A stretch of 64,000 bases of DNA from JBDRCC01 sp043822065 [NCBI: archaeon] (GTDB lineage Archaea > Undinarchaeota > CAZHTU01). Of this stretch, positions 32,268 through 41,208 are shown piece by piece. The position numbers were made by a program, and so were the translations under genes. The notes under the pieces are model-generated. The model worked only from the letters and a program-made list of their open reading frames with translations, searched no databases and was not told the DNA's origin. The stretch lies in the NCBI GenBank assembly GCA_043822065.1, contig JBDRCC010000020.1, positions 1 to 64,000 of the forward strand, written 5' to 3'. Every line of letters begins with the position of its first letter. Within the stretch, counting starts at the first letter, position 1.

Positions 32268-32764
32268 CGCTGGCAGTCATTCTTATTCTGCTGGCAGGAG
32301 GATGCATAGAAATGGCGAAACCAAAGGCAGGTCAGAACAGGATAGCGGTAGTTGACACGAGCAAAGGCGCGTTCAAGTTCGAGCTCTACGAGGCGCAGGC
32401 GCCAGTCACCACTGCAAACTTCATCAAGCTGGCAAGCGCAGGCTTCTATAACGGGCTCACCTTCCACAGGTACGAGCCTGGCTTCGTCATCCAGGGCGGG
32501 GACCCCAACGGCGACGGCACAGGCGGCAGCGGGGAAAATATCCCCCTTGAAATCAAACCTGAACTTAAGCACACCGCGGGGGCAGTCGGCATGGCGCGCT
32601 CCCAGAACCCGAACTCCGCATCAAGCCAGTTCTACATCTGCCTTGACGACGCAAACTCCCTCGACGGCAATTATGCAGTCTTCGGGATGGTCACCGAAGG
32701 CATGGACAACGTCCTCAAGCTGCGGGTTGGAGACGAAATCACCTCAATAACAATCGTGGGTTAG
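32237..32764 (+). CDS. Cyclophilin-type peptidyl-prolyl isomerase, probable lipoprotein
   Basis: A 175-residue protein with cyclophilin landmarks [61 protein letters not shown] and [10 protein letters not shown]. The N terminus contains [14 protein letters not shown], a lipobox-like signal, so the enzyme is probably anchored outside the membrane. The ATG at 32237 overlaps tdh by 31 nt. A cytosolic form could start at ATG 32312, where GGAGG lies 10 nt upstream, so both starts are possible. Confidence 0.85.
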   Translation: MRQGHNVPKVALAVILILLAGGCIEMAKPKAGQNRIAVVDTSKGAFKFELYEAQAPVTTANFIKLASAGFYNGLTFHRYEPGFVIQGGDPNGDGTGGSGENIPLEIKPELKHTAGAVGMARSQNPNSASSQFYICLDDANSLDGNYAVFGMVTEGMDNVLKLRVGDEITSITIVG

Positions 32765-32842
32765 TGCATGGCAGCTGCCGCCTGCGCATAAGCAATCCCG
32801 CCCTTGGTGAAATATATATACCTGCGCCGCATTACGAAGAAT

Positions 32843-34135
32843 ATGGGAAAAACAGAGGGCATAATTCGGCGTGACAAGAGAGTTATCTCGCCATCTTTCG
32901 CACGCTCATCGCCCGTGGTCTTTGAAAAAGGGAAAGGCTGCTACCTGTGGGATGTTGAAGGCAAGAAGTACCTGGACTTCCAGAGCTCCGTCACAGTGTG
33001 CGGCGTCGGCTACCAGAACCCGGATGTCAAAGCTGCAATCCGCAGCCAGCTGGACAAGCTGATGAACTGCAACTTCCCGGACTACTACTCCGAGCTGCCT
33101 GTGAAGGTTGCTGAAAAGCTGGTCACCAAGGTACCGATTCCAGGCCAGAAAAAGGTCTTTTTTGCAAACTCCGGCACCGAGTGCGTCGAGTGCGCGCTCA
33201 AGCTTGCGCGCTGGCATACCGGGAAGACAAACCTAATAGGGTTCTATGGGGACTTCCACGGCAGGAGCTACGGAGCGGTCAGCCTGACCTGCTCGAAAAA
33301 GCTCCAGCACCAGGGCTTCGAGCCGCTGCTGCCGGGCGTGAAGCACAGCCACTTTGCATACTGCTACCGCTGCCCCCTTAACCTGGAGTACCCAGGGTGC
33401 GGTGTCGCTTGCGCGGATTACCTGGAAGAGGTTGTGCTAACCGATTCTCCGCCAGAAAACACGGCTGGGCTCATCTTTGAGCCAATACAGGGCGAGGGAG
33501 GGTACATAGTCCCACCCAAGGAGTTCCTCCCGCGGGTGCAAAAAATCTGCAACCGGAACAAAGTCCTTTTCATCAGTGATGAGGTCCAGACCGGGCTGTG
33601 CCGGACTGGCAGGTGGTCTGCATCAGAGGTCTTCAAGATAAAGCCCGACGTTGTCCTGCTGTCCAAGTCAATAGCCAACGGCATGCCCTTCGGGGCGGTG
33701 ATTGCGAAAGAGAAATACATGCGCTGGCCCTCCGGGAGCCACTCCAACACCTTCGGCGGGAACGCGCTCGCATCAGCTGCGTCGCTCGCCGTGATAAATT
33801 ATATGGAGAAAAAGCGGCTGTGGAAGAATTCAGAACAGGTGGGCAAATTCGCGATGGAGCGGCTGGAGAGGATGAAGGAAAAATACCCGATAATCGGCGA
33901 TGTGAGGGGGAAAGGGCTCATGATTGGCGTTGAATTCATTAAGGACAGGAAGAAGACGCCGGCAGTGAAGGAACGGGACAAGATTGTGAAAACCGCCGTC
34001 CTGGAGGGCTTAATCCTTCTCGGCTGCGGCAAGAGCGTAATCCGGATAGCCCCGCCGCTTACCATAACCGAGGCGGAGATGGAAAAGGGGCTCAACTTGT
34101 TTGAGAAAGCGTGCAAGAGCGTGCGGACGTCCTAA
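32843..34135 (+). CDS. Class III PLP aminotransferase
   Basis: A 430-residue protein with FANSGTECVECALKLAR, GFYGDFHGRSYGA, EPIQGEGGYIVPP, LFISDEVQTGLCRTG and the PLP lysine in LLSKSIANGMPFGAVI. A cysteine-containing insert (YCYRCPLNLEYPGCGVAC) is typical of archaeal members, which transaminate 4-aminobutyrate, ornithine or branched amino acids; the substrate is not certain. TATATATACC at about 32811-32820 supports the ATG at 32843. Confidence 0.88.
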   Translation: MGKTEGIIRRDKRVISPSFARSSPVVFEKGKGCYLWDVEGKKYLDFQSSVTVCGVGYQNPDVKAAIRSQLDKLMNCNFPDYYSELPVKVAEKLVTKVPIPGQKKVFFANSGTECVECALKLARWHTGKTNLIGFYGDFHGRSYGAVSLTCSKKLQHQGFEPLLPGVKHSHFAYCYRCPLNLEYPGCGVACADYLEEVVLTDSPPENTAGLIFEPIQGEGGYIVPPKEFLPRVQKICNRNKVLFISDEVQTGLCRTGRWSASEVFKIKPDVVLLSKSIANGMPFGAVIAKEKYMRWPSGSHSNTFGGNALASAASLAVINYMEKKRLWKNSEQVGKFAMERLERMKEKYPIIGDVRGKGLMIGVEFIKDRKKTPAVKERDKIVKTAVLEGLILLGCGKSVIRIAPPLTITEAEMEKGLNLFEKACKSVRTS

Positions 34136-35097
34136 AACGCAGTTTTAGCCTTTAGTCCCTGGCCCCGTAGACTGATTTCAGCCATCACGCACTTGCCGTG
34201 CACGACCTCGATGCCATTGTTTTTGCTGAAACCGATGGCTTCTCCCGATTCCGAGCTAGGCTGCATCCACACCTTCTTTATTTCTGCGTCCTTGCACGCC
34301 CTGACGATTTTTTCCGTGACCTGCGGCGAGACGACAATGTCCACAACATCCGGCTTCTTCGGCAGGCTCTTCAGGTCAGGGTAGCACTTGCGCTCCAATA
34401 TCTTTTCCGCATTAGGATTAACTGGATAAGCCTCGTATCCCTGCGCCAGCAGGAACTTGAAAATTTTATGGCCGTATTTTCTAAAATTTGCCGAAGCCCC
34501 CACTACGGCATAAACATTTGTTTTCTCAAGAAACTTTTTTACCAGCGCCGCGTCGTCCTCGAAGCTCATCCCCATCTCATGCCACTCTGCGCCGCCGTGG
34601 GTGGACGCCGACTTGCCAGTGTAAACAAAGCCGAGCTTCCTGTAGTAATCAACCATGTTTTCCTTGCATATCAGCAGGACCTTTTCTTTTCCGAGCCCTT
34701 TGGAAATCTCCACAAACCTCTCGACCAGCCGCCTCGAAACCCCAAGCCCCCTGAACTCCGGCAGGACTGCGACAGTGAACACGACAACATTCTTCCCGCC
34801 CGGAACATGGCCAACCATGCCCTTCAGCTCCTCTGCACTGATGTCCTCCTTTTCTATTGTGGCGCCGTTTATTATGCCGATTATTTTCCCGCCCAGCTCG
34901 GCGACAAGAAATCCCTCTGGGAACAGCTCAATCCTTTTCCTGAACTTTTCCTCCGAAGCCACCTCAGGTGGAGGATAGCACCTGTCCTCAACAATCCACG
35001 CTGCATGCAAATCAGCCAGCCGCACCTGCCTGATGATTATCTCGTCCGGGCTCACCCCAATGCCCTCAGAAGCAGAGGTCACGTTTGCCATCTTCAA
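34132..35097 (-). CDS. GNAT acetyltransferase fused to CoA-binding domain
   Basis: A 321-residue fusion. Residues about 20-180 are a GNAT domain with VFTVAVLPEFRGLGVSRRLVERF (acetyl-CoA loop) and a YYRKLGFVYTG segment. Residues about 185-310 are a YccU-like CoA-binding domain with YAVVGASANFRKYGHKIF, YPVNPNAEKILERKCYPDL and KKVWMQPSSES. The combination suggests acetylation or acyl-CoA sensing. The start overlaps the end of hydG by 32 nt, so the gene is the third of the HypC-HydE/HydG operon. The stop overlaps the convergent aminotransferase stop by 4 nt. Confidence 0.82.
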   Translation of the reverse strand: MKMANVTSASEGIGVSPDEIIIRQVRLADLHAAWIVEDRCYPPPEVASEEKFRKRIELFPEGFLVAELGGKIIGIINGATIEKEDISAEELKGMVGHVPGGKNVVVFTVAVLPEFRGLGVSRRLVERFVEISKGLGKEKVLLICKENMVDYYRKLGFVYTGKSASTHGGAEWHEMGMSFEDDAALVKKFLEKTNVYAVVGASANFRKYGHKIFKFLLAQGYEAYPVNPNAEKILERKCYPDLKSLPKKPDVVDIVVSPQVTEKIVRACKDAEIKKVWMQPSSESGEAIGFSKNNGIEVVHGKCVMAEISLRGQGLKAKTAF

Positions 35098-36454
35098 GCT
35101 CCTTAAGCCGCTTTATGGTCAGCTCCCGCCTCTTTTTGCCCTCAATGCCCTTTAGCTGGTCCTCTATGACATTGTCCCCGAGTTTCCTCAGCTCTTCATC
35201 TGCATAGTCCAGCAGGTACTCCTTGAAAGTCAGAAGCGAGTTCGGCAGGCAGAAGTTCCTAATCAGCCCCGGTTTTGCCATGTCCATGAAGTCCTTTCCA
35301 GTCCTTCCCAGCCGGTAGCAGGCGGTACAGAAGCTCGGGCTGTAGCCCATCTTGCAGATGTCCTCCACAATTTCAGCCATTGACCTTGAGTCATGAAGCG
35401 TGAACTGCTCCGCATCCCCTTTGCTGTCCTCCGAATACCCGCCGGGGTTCGTCCGCGAGCCCGCGCTTATCTGCGAGATGCCCAAGCCGAAGACCTCGTT
35501 CCGCATCTTTGCAGTTTCCCTTGTAGACAGAATCATCCCAGTGTATGGGACCGCCAGCCTGAGTATTGCAACCATCTTCTTGAAGTCGCCATCCGAAACA
35601 GGCGCCGGCGGCGTGCATGCGGCGGGCGCGTTCAGCGCCGGCTCGAGCCGCGGGACGGAAATCGTGTGCGGTCCGACGCCATACTTCTCGTCAAGGTGCT
35701 TCGCGTGGTATAACAATCCCATGATCTCAAACTTATAATCATAAAGCCCGAACAGCGCGCCAATCCCGACGTCGTCAATCCCACCCTCCTTGGCGTTATC
35801 CATCGCATATAGCCTGTTCAGGTAGTGCGACTTCGGCCCAGAGACATGCATCTTTTCATACGTCGGGCGGTGGTAGGTCTCCTGGAACTCCTGGTATGTC
35901 CCTATCCCCTTCGCTTTGAGCCTCCTGTAGTTCTCGACGGTCTGCGGGGCAATGTTGATGTTAACCCGCCGTATCTCCCCCTTCCCGACCTTCGTCGAAT
36001 AAACAGTGTCAATAGCGTTCTCGAGGTACTCAATGTTCGCGGTGTTGTTGTCTTCTCCAGCGACAAGCAGGAGCCGCTTGTGTCCCTCCTTTTCGAGGAG
36101 CTCGACCTCGCGCCTTATTTCATCCGTTGACAATACCTTCCGTTTCAGCTCCTTGTTGTCCTTCCTGAAGCCGCAGTAAAGGCAGTTGTTTACGCAGACG
36201 TTCGTCAGGTAAAGCGGCGCAAAAAATACCAGCCTCTTGCCGTAAATATCCTCCTTTATCTTCCGCGCCGCAGTGAAAATCTTCTGTATTACTTCTTTGT
36301 CCTCTGTCTGGAGCAGGACGGCTGCCTCCGCCGGCGCCAGCCCCTTCAGCTTGAGCGCCTTTTCGACAACAGCAAGCGCTTCCGCGTGTGAAGCCTTCTT
36401 CCCCCTGGCAAGCTCTTCCTCTATTTTTTTCTGGTCAATGAAGCTTTCCATCAT
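35066..36454 (-). CDS. hydG: [FeFe]-hydrogenase H-cluster radical SAM maturase HydG
   Basis: A 462-residue radical SAM protein with the cluster motif CVNNCLYCGF (CX3CX2C) and the C-terminal second-cluster motif CTACYRLGRTGKDFM followed by a later Cys (NFCLPN). HydG cleaves tyrosine to make the CO and cyanide ligands of the H-cluster. HydG is rare in archaea. The ATG overlaps the stop of the HypC-HydE gene by 4 nt. No hydrogenase catalytic subunit or HydF is in this window. Confidence 0.93.
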   Translation of the reverse strand: MMESFIDQKKIEEELARGKKASHAEALAVVEKALKLKGLAPAEAAVLLQTEDKEVIQKIFTAARKIKEDIYGKRLVFFAPLYLTNVCVNNCLYCGFRKDNKELKRKVLSTDEIRREVELLEKEGHKRLLLVAGEDNNTANIEYLENAIDTVYSTKVGKGEIRRVNINIAPQTVENYRRLKAKGIGTYQEFQETYHRPTYEKMHVSGPKSHYLNRLYAMDNAKEGGIDDVGIGALFGLYDYKFEIMGLLYHAKHLDEKYGVGPHTISVPRLEPALNAPAACTPPAPVSDGDFKKMVAILRLAVPYTGMILSTRETAKMRNEVFGLGISQISAGSRTNPGGYSEDSKGDAEQFTLHDSRSMAEIVEDICKMGYSPSFCTACYRLGRTGKDFMDMAKPGLIRNFCLPNSLLTFKEYLLDYADEELRKLGDNVIEDQLKGIEGKKRRELTIKRLKELEDGKRDLCF

Positions 36455-37740
36455 AATCCCAAGTCCGTCGGAGCCCTTCCCAGCCTCTTCAGCAGGGCTA
36501 CGGTCTCATCGACGCTGTCCGCAGCCTCCGAGCCGCTTCCTGCCTTGTCCGGGTATATTGAATACAGCATCTTGTACTTTTTAGGCGTGACGTTAACCAT
36601 CAGCGAGTTCCCGCCAGACTTAAGCCCCTTCTCCTTCCCTTCCCTGCCAAGTGTCTCGACAGCAGTCGTTACAAGTATCTTCGCGTCCGGCTGCATAAGC
36701 CTTGAAACAGCGAGCGCCTTCATAGCCAGCTCCAGCGGCGGCTGCGCCTCCTTTCCCAGCGGCGTGTCAGGGTGCGGGATGAACGGCCCGAAGGAGTACA
36801 TCTCAGTCCCGAGCTCCTTTGTAAGCGCGATATCATTAACCAAGTCATCTTCCGTCTGCCCAGGAAGCCCAATCAGCCCCCCTGTCGCGATAAGGTAGCC
36901 CATCTTTCCAATCTCGCGTATCAGCTTCACCTTGTCTTCGAGCTTTTCTCCGGGGTGCAGCTTTGCATAAAGCTTAGGATTCGATGTCTCAAATCTCATC
37001 AGGCACGCCCTTGCGCCGGCGTCATAGAACTTCCTGTACGATTCCGCCGGCCTGTCCCCGAAGCTCACGAAAATCAGCGCACTGCACCTCTTCCAAACCT
37101 CGCGCACTACCCTTGCCAGGTCTTCGTCCGAATAATAGTCATCCTCGCCTGACTGTAAAACAAACGCTTTGAACCCAAGCTCCGTCGACGCCTTTTCCGC
37201 GGCTGCTATAATCTCGTCTGGCTCCATCCTGTACCTCTTCAACTCCTTGTTTCCTGCCCTCAGCCCGCAGTACTGGCAGTTCTGCTTGCAGTAGTTTGAG
37301 AACTCGATTATCCCGTGGACGCAGCATGCGTTCCCAAGAGCCCGGTGCCTCACCTGGTTTGCAGTCTCGTACAGCAGGCGGAGCTCGTTTTTGTCGGAAG
37401 TCTCCATCAGCCTGAGCCCGTCAGCCAAGCCCAAGTCAGGCGTCTGAGACGCCCTGTTGATTATCCGCCTAAACTCGCCAGAAACCTTTATGTCGTGGAC
37501 CTCTGCCTGCGCCTCGTCAGCTCCCTTCAGCTGGAAGAACAGCTCCCTCCATTCCTTTAATATCTCAAGCGCCTCATCCCCAGGTATCTTCCCCACGATA
37601 AAACCGCCCTGGGCGTAGACATATTCGCCAACTTTAGGCATTATAAGGTCCGCCCTTGCTTTCCTTATCTCGCCAAAATACTCAACATCAGCGTTCTGCC
37701 CGCTTATCGCAGCAACTCTGCCGGGTATCGCATAGCACAT
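36451..37740 (-). CDS. hydE: HypC-like domain fused to radical SAM maturase HydE
   Basis: A 429-residue protein, about 80 residues longer than a usual HydE. Residues 1-80 match HypC/HupF: MCYAIPGRVAAISG, an AdVeYFGEIRKARADL-type strand and VGEYVYAQGGFIVGKIPGDEALEIL. The Cys2 motif is kept, but the histidine of the usual VHAGFAI is Gln. Residues from about 110 are HydE: GIIEFSNYCKQNCQYCGLRAGN (quoted motif core CKQNCQYC), QSGEDDYY, and GGLIGLPGQTEDDL. HydE makes a precursor of the dithiolate bridge. TATTTATAATA lies 26 nt upstream. Confidence 0.9.
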   Translation of the reverse strand: MCYAIPGRVAAISGQNADVEYFGEIRKARADLIMPKVGEYVYAQGGFIVGKIPGDEALEILKEWRELFFQLKGADEAQAEVHDIKVSGEFRRIINRASQTPDLGLADGLRLMETSDKNELRLLYETANQVRHRALGNACCVHGIIEFSNYCKQNCQYCGLRAGNKELKRYRMEPDEIIAAAEKASTELGFKAFVLQSGEDDYYSDEDLARVVREVWKRCSALIFVSFGDRPAESYRKFYDAGARACLMRFETSNPKLYAKLHPGEKLEDKVKLIREIGKMGYLIATGGLIGLPGQTEDDLVNDIALTKELGTEMYSFGPFIPHPDTPLGKEAQPPLELAMKALAVSRLMQPDAKILVTTAVETLGREGKEKGLKSGGNSLMVNVTPKKYKMLYSIYPDKAGSGSEAADSVDETVALLKRLGRAPTDLGL

Positions 37741-37800
37741 GCTATCCCTTTACTACCGTATTATAAATAATTTCTGCCCAGCCGCAACGCCGATGCAATA

Positions 37801-37818
37801 AGTTAGGCAAAACTAACT
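37801..37818. promoter_or_regulatory. DtxR-type operator 1
   Basis: AGTTAGGCAAAACTAACT: arms AGTTAG and CTAACT separated by 6 nt. It lies upstream of the TATA box (TTTATATAC, 37830-37837) of the DtxR gene and matches the second copy downstream. It is also about 60 nt from the hydE start on the other strand. Confidence 0.75.
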
Positions 37819-37838
37819 CTACAGAACATTTATATACA

Positions 37839-37856
37839 AGTTAGCCTAAACTAACT
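37839..37856. promoter_or_regulatory. DtxR-type operator 2
   Basis: AGTTAGCCTAAACTAACT: the same arms as operator 1 with a different 6-nt core. It sits between the TATA box and the ATG at 37862, so binding would block initiation and fits autorepression by the DtxR-family protein. The TTAGNCNAAACTAA form resembles DtxR/MntR boxes. Confidence 0.8.
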
Positions 37857-37861
37857 CTCCA

Positions 37862-38272
37862 ATGAAAAACAAAACGCGAGAGGACTACCTTCGTGCAATA
37901 TTCCTAATCTACGAAACCCAAACTAGAAACCTGGCTGGGGTAAAATCAGTCGATATCGCGAAATCCCTGGCGGTTTCAAAGCCGAGCGTTTCCAGCATGG
38001 TTTCCAAGCTTTCAAAGGAGGGGCTTGTCCGGGCTCATCCCTATGGATTGGTATTCCTTACAAAGAAAGGGATCTCTGAGGCAAAGAAAATAACAAAAAA
38101 GCACAGGGTAATCGAGGTTTTCCTGACTGATATCCTTGGCTACGCGATTAACGAAGCAGAAGACGAGGCTCACCGGCTTGAGCACGCGTTTTCTGACGAG
38201 TCCATAAAACGGCTCTCTAAGTTCCTAAACAATCCACGGAGGTGCCCGCATGGCAACAGAATCTATAGTTAG
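37862..38272 (+). CDS. DtxR/MntR-family metal-dependent transcription regulator
   Basis: A 136-residue protein with the winged HTH VDIAKSLAVSKPSVSSMVSKLSKEG and the metal-binding and dimerisation region (KKHRVIEVFL, AEDEAHRLEHAFSDESIKRL). His and Glu residues in HRVIE and EAHRLEH are the metal ligands of the family. It is followed directly by feoA and feoB, so iron (or manganese) repression of ferrous uptake is likely. It overlaps feoA by 23 nt. Confidence 0.9.
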   Translation: MKNKTREDYLRAIFLIYETQTRNLAGVKSVDIAKSLAVSKPSVSSMVSKLSKEGLVRAHPYGLVFLTKKGISEAKKITKKHRVIEVFLTDILGYAINEAEDEAHRLEHAFSDESIKRLSKFLNNPRRCPHGNRIYS

Positions 38273-38519
38273 CAAGGTCCCCCTTACCTCCATAAAACCC
38301 GGCGAAAAAGCAGTTATAAAACAGATACATGGGGGCGTCGCCGCAACACAGCGGCTTACGGATATGGGGCTTACAATCGGAACAGAAATTGAAGTTACGA
38401 AATGTGCCCCCTTCCTGGGCCCGGTCTGCATACGCGTCCGCAACTCCTGCCTTGCGATAGGCTATGGGCTCGCTTCAAAGATTTCTGTGGTGAAGAAACT
38501 TGAACGAAAAAAAGCTTAG
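38250..38519 (+). CDS. feoA: FeoA-domain protein
   Basis: An 89-residue SH3-like protein with GEKAVIKQIHGGVAATQRLTDMGLTIGTEIEV and the final RNSCLAIGYGLASKISV, as in FeoA. FeoA assists the FeoB ferrous transporter. The TAG stop overlaps the feoB start, coupling their translation. Confidence 0.9.
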   Translation: MATESIVSKVPLTSIKPGEKAVIKQIHGGVAATQRLTDMGLTIGTEIEVTKCAPFLGPVCIRVRNSCLAIGYGLASKISVVKKLERKKA

Positions 38520-40419
38520 GATAGTGCTCGCTGGGAATGCCAACGTCGGCAAGAGCGTCCTCTTCAACGCCTTAACCGGCATGCACCAGCACATAGGCAA
38601 CTGGCCCGGAAAGACCATAGAAAAGGCAGAGGGCACTTTCTACTTCCATGACTACTTAATAGACGTCATAGACCTCCCAGGCATCTATTCCCTCTCCACC
38701 TTTTCAATCGAGGAGAAGATTTCCAGGGATTATATCGCCTTAGAAAATCCAGACGTCGTAATAAACGTTATAGATGCCTCTGTGCTTGAACGAAACCTTT
38801 TCTTCACCCTCCAGCTAATCGAGATGGGCGCCCCTCTCGTCGTTGCACTAAACCAGGTGGACCTAGCCAAGAAGAAAGGGATAACAATCGACCACGAAAA
38901 ATTATCAGAATTGCTTGGCGTCTCTGTTGTTCCGACGGTTGCAATCAAAGACAAAGGCATATCCGCGCTTCTTGCAGAGGTCGTTTCAGTTTCCAAACAA
39001 AAACAAAGGAGGCATGAGCTAAAATACGGCAAACAGGTCGAAGAGAAGATATCAGAAATAAGCAGGCTTCTCAAAAAACACCCACCTCTCTACCCTCCAA
39101 GGTGGATGGCAATCAAGCTCCTGGAAAAAGACCATGAAATAACAAAGCAGGCAGACTCCTCAATAGTCTCAAGGGCGGGGGTTCTCTCAAAACAGCTCGA
39201 GAAAATCCATGGCGAGACCTCTAGTGCAGTGATATCTGGCGAGCGGTACTTCATCGCGTCTGGCGTTGCAAAAAAGACGATGAAAAAAATCGAATACAAG
39301 GAGACCCGTTCCGACCGGGTCGACTACTGGGCAACCCACAGGATATTTGGCTATCCTATAATGCTCTTTTCCGTCCTTTTAACGTTCTTCGCCATCTTTT
39401 CCTTTGGCAACTATGCCTCCGAACTAATGGTCTCCTGGTTCGCTAACAGCCACCTCCTTGTTAACCTGGTCTTCGGCAGCGGCGCGTTATCCGAAATTGT
39501 ATGGAGCGCATTGGAGGGGCTGATTGCCGGCGTCACCATCGCACTTCCATACATCATCCCTTTCTACGTCGCCCTCTCTCTTCTCGAGGACACGGGATAC
39601 CTCTCAAGGGTCGCCTTCCTAACGGACAAGATAATGCACCAAATCGGATTGCACGGAAAGGCGTTTATCCCGCTCATACTCGGCTTTGGGTGCAACGTCC
39701 CTGCCTGCCTTGGCTGCAGGATAATGGAGCGCTACCGTGAGCGGTTCATAACCGCTTTTCTCGCGACCCTCGTGCCGTGCGCCGCGAGGACGGTCATCAT
39801 TATGGGGCTGGTTGCCGCGTATGTCGGCTTCGAATGGGCGATTGCCCTCTACCTTTTCGACATACTCATAATCTTCTTGCTGGGGAAGCTTGCAAACCGC
39901 GTGATGCCAGGCGAGCCGGTCGGGCTCATACTCGAGATGCACGCCCTCAGGAAGCCCTCAATAAAAATAGCGTTCAGCCAGGCGTGGTTCCGCGTGAAGG
40001 ACTTTATAACCGTGGCATTTCCAATAATCATAGCCAGCAGCATCGTAATAAAAATATTCGATATCTTCGGCCTTCTTACAAAACTCTCTGACCTGCTTTC
40101 GCCCGTAACGGTAGGATGGCTCGGCCTTCCATCCATAGTCGGGCTAATCCTAATCTTCGGGATACTGCGAAAGGAGCTTATCCTAATCATGCTCGCAACA
40201 CTTGTCGGCACCACCAACTTCGCTTCGGCGCTGAGCCCGCTGCAGATGCTAACTCTTGCCATTGTTACCATGCTCTACGTACCATGCGTCGCAACAATAG
40301 TGGCCCTGAAGAAGGAATTTGGCTGGAAAAAGGCAATCGGGATATCCGCTTTCGAGGTATTTTTTGCGATACTTGTTGCAGGCCTCGTGATGAGGGTGCT
40401 GGCGTTCGCTGTTTTTTGA
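38500..40419 (+). CDS. feoB: Ferrous iron transporter FeoB
   Basis: A 639-residue protein. The N-terminal G domain carries [19 protein letters not shown] and NQVD. The membrane domain has the two gate motifs, [12 protein letters not shown] and [11 protein letters not shown] in the first half and [13 protein letters not shown] in the second. The start is TTG (LNEKKLRIV), inside feoA. The reaction is GTP-regulated uptake of Fe2+. It ends 6 nt from a convergent radical SAM gene. Confidence 0.95.
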   Translation: MNEKKLRIVLAGNANVGKSVLFNALTGMHQHIGNWPGKTIEKAEGTFYFHDYLIDVIDLPGIYSLSTFSIEEKISRDYIALENPDVVINVIDASVLERNLFFTLQLIEMGAPLVVALNQVDLAKKKGITIDHEKLSELLGVSVVPTVAIKDKGISALLAEVVSVSKQKQRRHELKYGKQVEEKISEISRLLKKHPPLYPPRWMAIKLLEKDHEITKQADSSIVSRAGVLSKQLEKIHGETSSAVISGERYFIASGVAKKTMKKIEYKETRSDRVDYWATHRIFGYPIMLFSVLLTFFAIFSFGNYASELMVSWFANSHLLVNLVFGSGALSEIVWSALEGLIAGVTIALPYIIPFYVALSLLEDTGYLSRVAFLTDKIMHQIGLHGKAFIPLILGFGCNVPACLGCRIMERYRERFITAFLATLVPCAARTVIIMGLVAAYVGFEWAIALYLFDILIIFLLGKLANRVMPGEPVGLILEMHALRKPSIKIAFSQAWFRVKDFITVAFPIIIASSIVIKIFDIFGLLTKLSDLLSPVTVGWLGLPSIVGLILIFGILRKELILIMLATLVGTTNFASALSPLQMLTLAIVTMLYVPCVATIVALKKEFGWKKAIGISAFEVFFAILVAGLVMRVLAFAVF

Positions 40420-40425
40420 TTTCTT

Positions 40426-41208
40426 TTAAAGCACTGGCCTTCTTTTCTTCATCTCAGCCATGTCCATGACCTCTACTTTGGGTTTTATCCCCTCGTAATA
40501 AGTCCTCACATTAAGCCCCTCAAACTTTTTCTTTAGTTTGGTTATCTCCTCTTCAGAGACTACTTCAATGCCTTTTCTCTTCCAGGGGACGTTTACGTAG
40601 GTCATATCCGGTTTTATCTTCCTCGCAAGCGCGGCCATTTTAGCAGCTGAACCCTTATTCTCATTCAAAAGCATCATCTGGAGGCAGAACTTCCCCTGAA
40701 ATCCCTTCCTGAATTTCCCTATTCCTTCGACCACTTCATCAAATTCGATCCCCATTGCCGGCCGGTTGACTTTCTTGAATGTTTTTCCATCAGCCGCATC
40801 AAGGGTCGCAACGACCATGTCCATCTTTTCCAGGTCATTTCTGACATCCCCCCTATGTAGAAGGCTTCCGTTCGTGAGAATTGCAACTGGTGTTTTCTCA
40901 TGCTTCGTGCCCTTCAGCGTTTTTCTTATCTCGTCCACCATCTCTCCAAGATTTTCCGCAAGCGTCGGCTCTCCAGTCCCAGAAAAAGTTATTATGTCAA
41001 ATTTTGGGTTTTTCTTGAGCGCATCCTGCAGGTCTTTACCAACAGCCCCTGTCCCGACAAAGACCCGCCTCGCGGCAGTTTTTTCAGTAGTGCTTCCCAG
41101 CTGGCAATAAATGCAGTCAAACGTGCACACTTTCCGCCTTGATATGGGGTCGACTCCAAGAGACCTCCCGAGCCGCCAGGAAGGCACTGGCCCGTATATC
41201 GTGCTCAT
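40426..41208 (-). CDS. Radical SAM protein of the COG0731 family
   Basis: A 260-residue protein with the cluster motif CTFDCIYCQLG, GTGEPTLAENLGEM, ILTNGSLLHRGDV and LDAADGKTFKKVNRP. It lacks the long C-terminal region of wyosine synthase TYW1 but shares its core, so a wider role in cofactor or RNA modification is possible. It is the last gene of the eight-gene NifX/permease operon, with a 4-nt overlap. Confidence 0.8.
   Translation of the reverse strand: MSTIYGPVPSWRLGRSLGVDPISRRKVCTFDCIYCQLGSTTEKTAARRVFVGTGAVGKDLQDALKKNPKFDIITFSGTGEPTLAENLGEMVDEIRKTLKGTKHEKTPVAILTNGSLLHRGDVRNDLEKMDMVVATLDAADGKTFKKVNRPAMGIEFDEVVEGIGKFRKGFQGKFCLQMMLLNENKGSAAKMAALARKIKPDMTYVNVPWKRKGIEVVSEEEITKLKKKFEGLNVRTYYEGIKPKVEVMDMAEMKKRRPVL

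Noticed and set aside
36451-37740. HydE gene alone with a mis-called start
   Set aside because: The first 80 residues are a well-formed HypC-like domain in frame, with its own TATA box at the right distance from the ATG at 37740.
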